NCBI GenBank assembly: GCA_947175545.1
Contig: CAMWNI010000010.1
Location: 1 to 64,000, forward strand
From: an uncultured Porphyromonadaceae bacterium
Lineage (GTDB): Bacteria; Bacteroidota; Bacteroidia; Bacteroidales; Muribaculaceae
Direction: 5' to 3'
Length of the DNA: 64,000 nt
Each line of letters starts with the position of its first letter. Within the stretch, counting starts at the first letter, position 1. Of the stretch, positions 60,446 to 64,000 are shown in pieces. The translations under genes were made by a program, and so were the position numbers. A model generated the notes under the pieces. It did not search any database. It saw only the letters and a list, made by a program, of their open reading frames with translations, and had not been told where the DNA came from.

Positions 60446-63112
60446 TTATGATTTTTGTTCATGGTCTCCGGCGGCGTAATCAGACGGGCTGATTCCGAAC
60501 CTGGAAGTGAAACAACGGCTGAAATATGACGGCGAGGAGAACCCGGTCTGATAGCAGACCTGATTTACTCTTGCTCCGGGACGGCGTAGAAGTTCGGCCG
60601 CTCGGTTCAGCCGCAGAGAGCGCAGATATTCATTCGGCGTCTGACCGGTTGCCGCTTTGACTTTACGATAGAAAATGCTGCGTCCGACGCCGGTTTTCAC
60701 GGCAAGGTCGTCAACCGAGAGTTCGACGTTGTCAATCTCCCGAGCAATGATTTCGTTAAGTCGACGCAGGAAGTCGGCCGATTCATCATCCTGCTCCTCG
60801 GGGTGAATGTCAGGCAAGCAGACGGGATGTAAGTCCTGTCTGCGGTTCTTTTTGATTCTCAATGCCGCTGCGAGTACGGAGATTGCTAATACGAGACCCG
60901 CAATTACTCCTATAATTATATACGTGATGGCGCGTGCGTCACGCTTCCCAGATACGGAGACGGCCAATCTGCGCTCGGGACCGAAAACACCGTTGCCGTT
61001 TGCGGTGCGCAGCCTGAAAATGTAGTCCCCGTGTTTGAGAGCCGGATAGGAGATTTCATTCACCCCGTCCGGAGTCTGGCGCCATTCGTCATCATAGCCT
61101 TCGAGACGATACTCAAAGCGGTTTTTCGATGGATCGTCATAGCTTGACGAAGCGAGGCGAAGGCGAAGGCCTGTGTGGCCGGCCGGCAAGTTAATCTGAT
61201 CGGCTCTTGATGTAGGAATAGAGTCGGGAATCTCATGCTCGATGATTGATTCAACAATAATCGGAATCGGTTGGGTTAGATTTAGCAACAGTTCCTTAGG
61301 AGTGAACGCATTGATGCCGTTGACACAGCCGGTTATGATAGTGCCGTCGGTCAATCTGAGTGAAGAGTTGATTTTGAACTGGTTGGACTGTAGTCCGTCG
61401 TGGGTCGTGAAGCGGATTGTCTGCCCTGTCTGCGGATTGTAAGCGGCCAGTCCGCGGTTTGTTGTAATCCAAAGGTAATTGCCGTCGGAAAGTATGCTGA
61501 AAACCATTAGTCTGCCGCTTAGTCCGAGGTCTACCCGGTGCGTCTGGTTCTTTCGAAGGTCAAAACTGTAAAGTCCGTGGCCTTCTGTTCCGACGTAGAT
61601 TATGCTGTCAGTTGGGAACACGCTCATTGCCATCTGTAATTCAGGCGAATTGGATAGGGGTATCCATCGCTTGCCGTCGAAGCTGTAAACTCCGCCTCCT
61701 TGCGAGGCGGTCCATAAACGTCCGTCGCTATTGTTGGTGACAAGGGTGTGGACAATCGTTCTGGGAAATTCCGTCACACGGCTAAGATTGCCGCTTGCCG
61801 GACGGTAGCGGAACAGTCCGCTCATGGTGCCGATGTAGATTGCCTCGTCCGGGCCTTTGCTGAATGCATAGACCGAGGAGGGAAAGTCAGGAGCGGAGGA
61901 TGAAGGCGGATAATGGGCAATTCGTCTGTTTTCTGAAATCAGAAAAATGTCCATTCCTCCCCAGGCCATGCCGACGTAGAGAGTGTCGCCGACGGCATAC
62001 AGCCCCTGAATGTTATCGACCGTGGGCGTCAGTGCGCCGTGGCGATTGCGTGAGTTGTAGTTCTCTATGGAGCCGGTCGACGGATTGTAGCGGCTAAGGC
62101 CTCCATCCTCGACTCCAAACCAGATGTAGCCATGACTGTCAGTCGTTATTGAACTGACAACGTGGCCGTCAATTCCGCTGTTGACCTCAGTGAATGTTGT
62201 GAAGTTACCTTTTGTAGGCGACATGTAATTTATACCTCCGAAAAAGGTTCCGACCCATAGGCCGCCTTCTCGGTCGGTCATCAGTTCGATGACTTTCATG
62301 TCATTCAGCGCGGCGGGGTCGTCCGGGGCGGCGACAATGTGGGTCATTGAGTCAAAACTCGGGTCATAGACCCACAGACCTCGCCCGGAGGCCATGACCA
62401 CAGATGAGCCGTAGCGGGCAAACTTAACGATTGCGGGTTTTGCCCCGCCGGGAAAGTCAAGTTTGCGGAAGGTCGTTGCCCCGCCGGCCCGATGGTAGAC
62501 GTCGCCCTGTTTAGTGCTGACCCACAGTTCTCCGCCCGGACCGGCCATGGCGGCCATTATGCTTTTCGAGGGGAGGAGGCCGGAGGTCAGGGCCATGACG
62601 TTGCCCTCAGTTGTGGCAACAAGACATTGTGCGTCCTGCGGAGTGCCGGCGATTGAATCCGTCGTGCTGTCAAGAATGTGATGCTTGCCGGCCGTGTCGA
62701 GAATGTGAATGTTTCCCTTCTTATCTGCGAGAAGTTGAGAAACCGATCCGGCAAAACCGCCTTGCAGTTCTGCGGCGGTTTCGGTGCGGGTGTCCCAAAT
62801 GATGATTCCGCTGGTGGTTCCGATGTAGATTTTGTCGTTCGGACCTTCGGCCAGAGATGTGACGATGCGCGTCGGGTTAGCTGCCGTCGGAGTAAAAATA
62901 AGTTCCCTGATTTCTGTCCCGTCGAAGCGGTGCAGTGCGTCCCAAGTGCCGATATAGATTAACCCGGACGAGTCTTGTAGCAGTGAGTAAATTGAGTTGC
63001 GCGAGAGTCCGTCATTGACCGTAATGTGGCGGAACCCCTTCGTTGGAATGGCAAACGACAGAAGAGGCAGCAACCACATGAGTACGACGCAAATCAGATT
63101 TCGGAAACTCAT
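60446..63112 (-). CDS. Membrane sensor-regulator: propeller, Y_Y_Y and AraC domain, no kinase
   Basis: Start at ATG 63112 (MSFRNLICVVLMWLLPLLSF), 888 residues. After the signal/anchor, two-component-regulator propeller repeats fill residues ~25-670 (for example NDGLSRNSIYSLLQDSSGLI, DREGGLWVGTFFGGINYMSP, DSHGYIWFGVEDGGLSRYNP), then a Y_Y_Y-type domain (RFEYRLEGYDDEWRQTPDGV), a TM helix (AITYIIIGVIAGLVLAISVL) and, after a ~45-residue linker, an AraC helix-turn-helix (VDDLAVKTGVGRSIFYRKVK to FTSRFGISPSDYA). It lacks the histidine kinase and receiver domains of hybrid two-component systems. It likely senses a ligand in the periplasm and acts on nearby genes, such as the divergent secreted protein. 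Confidence 0.9.
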   Translation of the reverse strand: MSFRNLICVVLMWLLPLLSFAIPTKGFRHITVNDGLSRNSIYSLLQDSSGLIYIGTWDALHRFDGTEIRELIFTPTAANPTRIVTSLAEGPNDKIYIGTTSGIIIWDTRTETAAELQGGFAGSVSQLLADKKGNIHILDTAGKHHILDSTTDSIAGTPQDAQCLVATTEGNVMALTSGLLPSKSIMAAMAGPGGELWVSTKQGDVYHRAGGATTFRKLDFPGGAKPAIVKFARYGSSVVMASGRGLWVYDPSFDSMTHIVAAPDDPAALNDMKVIELMTDREGGLWVGTFFGGINYMSPTKGNFTTFTEVNSGIDGHVVSSITTDSHGYIWFGVEDGGLSRYNPSTGSIENYNSRNRHGALTPTVDNIQGLYAVGDTLYVGMAWGGMDIFLISENRRIAHYPPSSSAPDFPSSVYAFSKGPDEAIYIGTMSGLFRYRPASGNLSRVTEFPRTIVHTLVTNNSDGRLWTASQGGGVYSFDGKRWIPLSNSPELQMAMSVFPTDSIIYVGTEGHGLYSFDLRKNQTHRVDLGLSGRLMVFSILSDGNYLWITTNRGLAAYNPQTGQTIRFTTHDGLQSNQFKINSSLRLTDGTIITGCVNGINAFTPKELLLNLTQPIPIIVESIIEHEIPDSIPTSRADQINLPAGHTGLRLRLASSSYDDPSKNRFEYRLEGYDDEWRQTPDGVNEISYPALKHGDYIFRLRTANGNGVFGPERRLAVSVSGKRDARAITYIIIGVIAGLVLAISVLAAALRIKKNRRQDLHPVCLPDIHPEEQDDESADFLRRLNEIIAREIDNVELSVDDLAVKTGVGRSIFYRKVKAATGQTPNEYLRSLRLNRAAELLRRPGARVNQVCYQTGFSSPSYFSRCFTSRFGISPSDYAAGDHEQKS

Positions 63113-63136
63113 CTTTTCGGATTCGGGATTTGTTGG

Positions 63137-63144
63137 CAAAGTTA
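63137..63144 (-). promoter_or_regulatory. -7 box of the sensor-regulator gene
   Basis: TAACTTTG on the minus strand, 24 nt before the start at 63112; supports that start over the longer in-frame extension to 63274. Confidence 0.55.
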
Positions 63145-63316
63145 AAAACAATCGGTCGAATTCCGTTAAAAATTGTGCATAAAAATACAAAAAACGTATA
63201 TTTCGTACAATTTTGACCGTTTTTTGCATAATAGGGCCATTCAAGAAAACAAGATGGGGCGATATTTGCACCAAACGAAAATATCACTTAATTTAGTAAC
63301 AATTTAATTAGATTAC

Positions 63317-64000
63317 ATGATGAAAAAACTTCGACTTGCTGCAAAGCGTGCCATAGGGCTGTGTATGCTGGCGGCGATTCCGCCGGTTGTCGGAGCCGAG
63401 TTGCCGCAGTTTGTACCTTCCGGCTCTTACGCAATTGGCCATGACGGAGAAGGAGGCATTGTCTGGCTTGCCAATCCTCTGGTCGGAAATGGTGTCGACT
63501 GGGACCCGGTGAAACTGCAGTCGGAATATTCCGATAAGGCATGTGCATGGCGCCTGAATGACGAAGGAGGCGGTTATGTTTCGGTCCGGAACACACGGGG
63601 AGGTCAGAATGATGGCGACTATATCATGAAGGATTCAAAGATCCGAGTTGCCGCCACTGTTAACTTCGTGGATTATAAAAACAACCAGACTTTTCGCTTT
63701 TTTGGCACTGAAGGTGCGTGTATTGTCATGTCCAATGCTGAAAATAACCGTTATTGGACCCCGTCGCAGGACAGGCTGACGCTTTCATATGCGGTTTCGG
63801 CCCCGGAGAGTGCTACGGTATTTACGCTTGTGCCTCTTTATTTGCATGATGAAATTGCCGGCGGAATCAGTCAGGCGCAGGGCGCGCTGGCCGATGTGGC
63901 GTTGAATTATGATGCCGCTTTGCGGGAGATTCTCGTAACGAATGTGGCGGATGCGGTTAGTCTTATCGCGTCGCCTGGCTATAGTGAGGCGGACGCTGAG
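63317..64000 (+). CDS. Secreted protein, unknown function (5' part, runs off window)
   Basis: An open frame from ATG ATG at 63317 to the window end, 228 codons. Signal peptide with basic start and hydrophobic core (LRLAAKRAIGLCMLAAIPPV, then VGA). The mature start, ELPQFVPSGSYAIGHDGEGG, then NDGDYIMKDSKIRVAATVNF and NRYWTPSQDRLTLSYAVSAP, suggest a large beta-rich secreted protein; I recognise no catalytic motif in the visible part. It is divergent from the membrane sensor-regulator, the usual place for its target. Could be a glycoside hydrolase or adhesin; undetermined. Confidence 0.7.
   Translation, partial: MMKKLRLAAKRAIGLCMLAAIPPVVGAELPQFVPSGSYAIGHDGEGGIVWLANPLVGNGVDWDPVKLQSEYSDKACAWRLNDEGGGYVSVRNTRGGQNDGDYIMKDSKIRVAATVNFVDYKNNQTFRFFGTEGACIVMSNAENNRYWTPSQDRLTLSYAVSAPESATVFTLVPLYLHDEIAGGISQAQGALADVALNYDAALREILVTNVADAVSLIASPGYSEADAE

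Noticed and set aside
63113-63274. Longer N-terminus of the membrane regulator
   Set aside because: It would place the signal sequence internally and cover the -7 box at 63137-63144.

Overview
ORGANISM. The window looks like a Bacteroidales chromosome segment, probably Muribaculaceae-like (an inference, not proven). The evidence is: promoter boxes of the Bacteroidetes type (TAnnTTTG) before most transcription units; a SusC/SusD pair; lipoproteins with Bacteroidetes-style lipoboxes; a Bacteroidetes-type long signal peptidase I; DUF4827 and DUF4293 proteins; and a glycogen operon with a GH57 enzyme. Most of it is moderately GC-rich core chromosome. One stretch, about 19.7-25.9 kb, is clearly AT-richer and accessory. 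LAYOUT. 0-4.7 kb: 5' part of class II aldolase, then nrnA, a DUF4827 lipoprotein, glmM and an NlpC/P60 peptidase. 4.8-9.8 kb: a TPR protein, a SulP transporter and a secreted LRR protein. 9.9-10.9 kb: a compact three-gene cassette with the parts of a phage lysis module (two-TM holin-like protein, GH24 lysozyme, lipoprotein with C-terminal TM like a unimolecular spanin) but no other phage genes. 11-14.4 kb: a large secreted sialidase. 14.5-19.7 kb: tRNA-Arg(TCT), a cytidylate-kinase-like gene, pyrE with two small genes, rsfS-ftsH and tRNA-Ser(GGA). ISLAND. 19.7-26 kb, bounded by tRNA-Ser and tRNA-Gln(TTG): small membrane and lipoprotein genes, a PDZ protein, a KilA-N protein, a 317-bp direct repeat derived from a broken gene, two related terminator hairpins, and two related, structured, apparently covarying RNA elements, each preceding a secreted-protein gene. 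CORE AGAIN. 26.2-31.7 kb: operon glnS-TPR-SPOR-folE-DUF4293-GT2. 31.8-38.7 kb: a SusC-SusD-SusE-like operon without hydrolases. 39-43.7 kb: glycogen operon (debranching enzyme, glycogen synthase, GH57). 43.9-50.4 kb: operon gltX-argC-like-lysS-gpsA-pgi; the ArgC-like protein lacks the catalytic cysteine. 50.4-52.5 kb: SGNH/sialate O-acetylesterase. 52.6-56.2 kb: metG-ansA-lipoprotein. 56.2-60.4 kb: dapB-lepB-aminotransferase-radical SAM. 60.4-63.1 kb: a membrane sensor/AraC regulator lacking a kinase, divergent from a truncated secreted protein that runs off the window. HOW IT FITS. The sialidase and sialate O-acetylesterase point to foraging on host or dietary sialoglycans. The glycogen operon, pgi and fba cover storage and central carbon metabolism. 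The most unusual items are the lysis-like cassette, the paired structured RNAs in the island, the Cys-less ArgC, and several start codons placed only 4-6 nt after the promoter -7 box (likely leaderless mRNAs).
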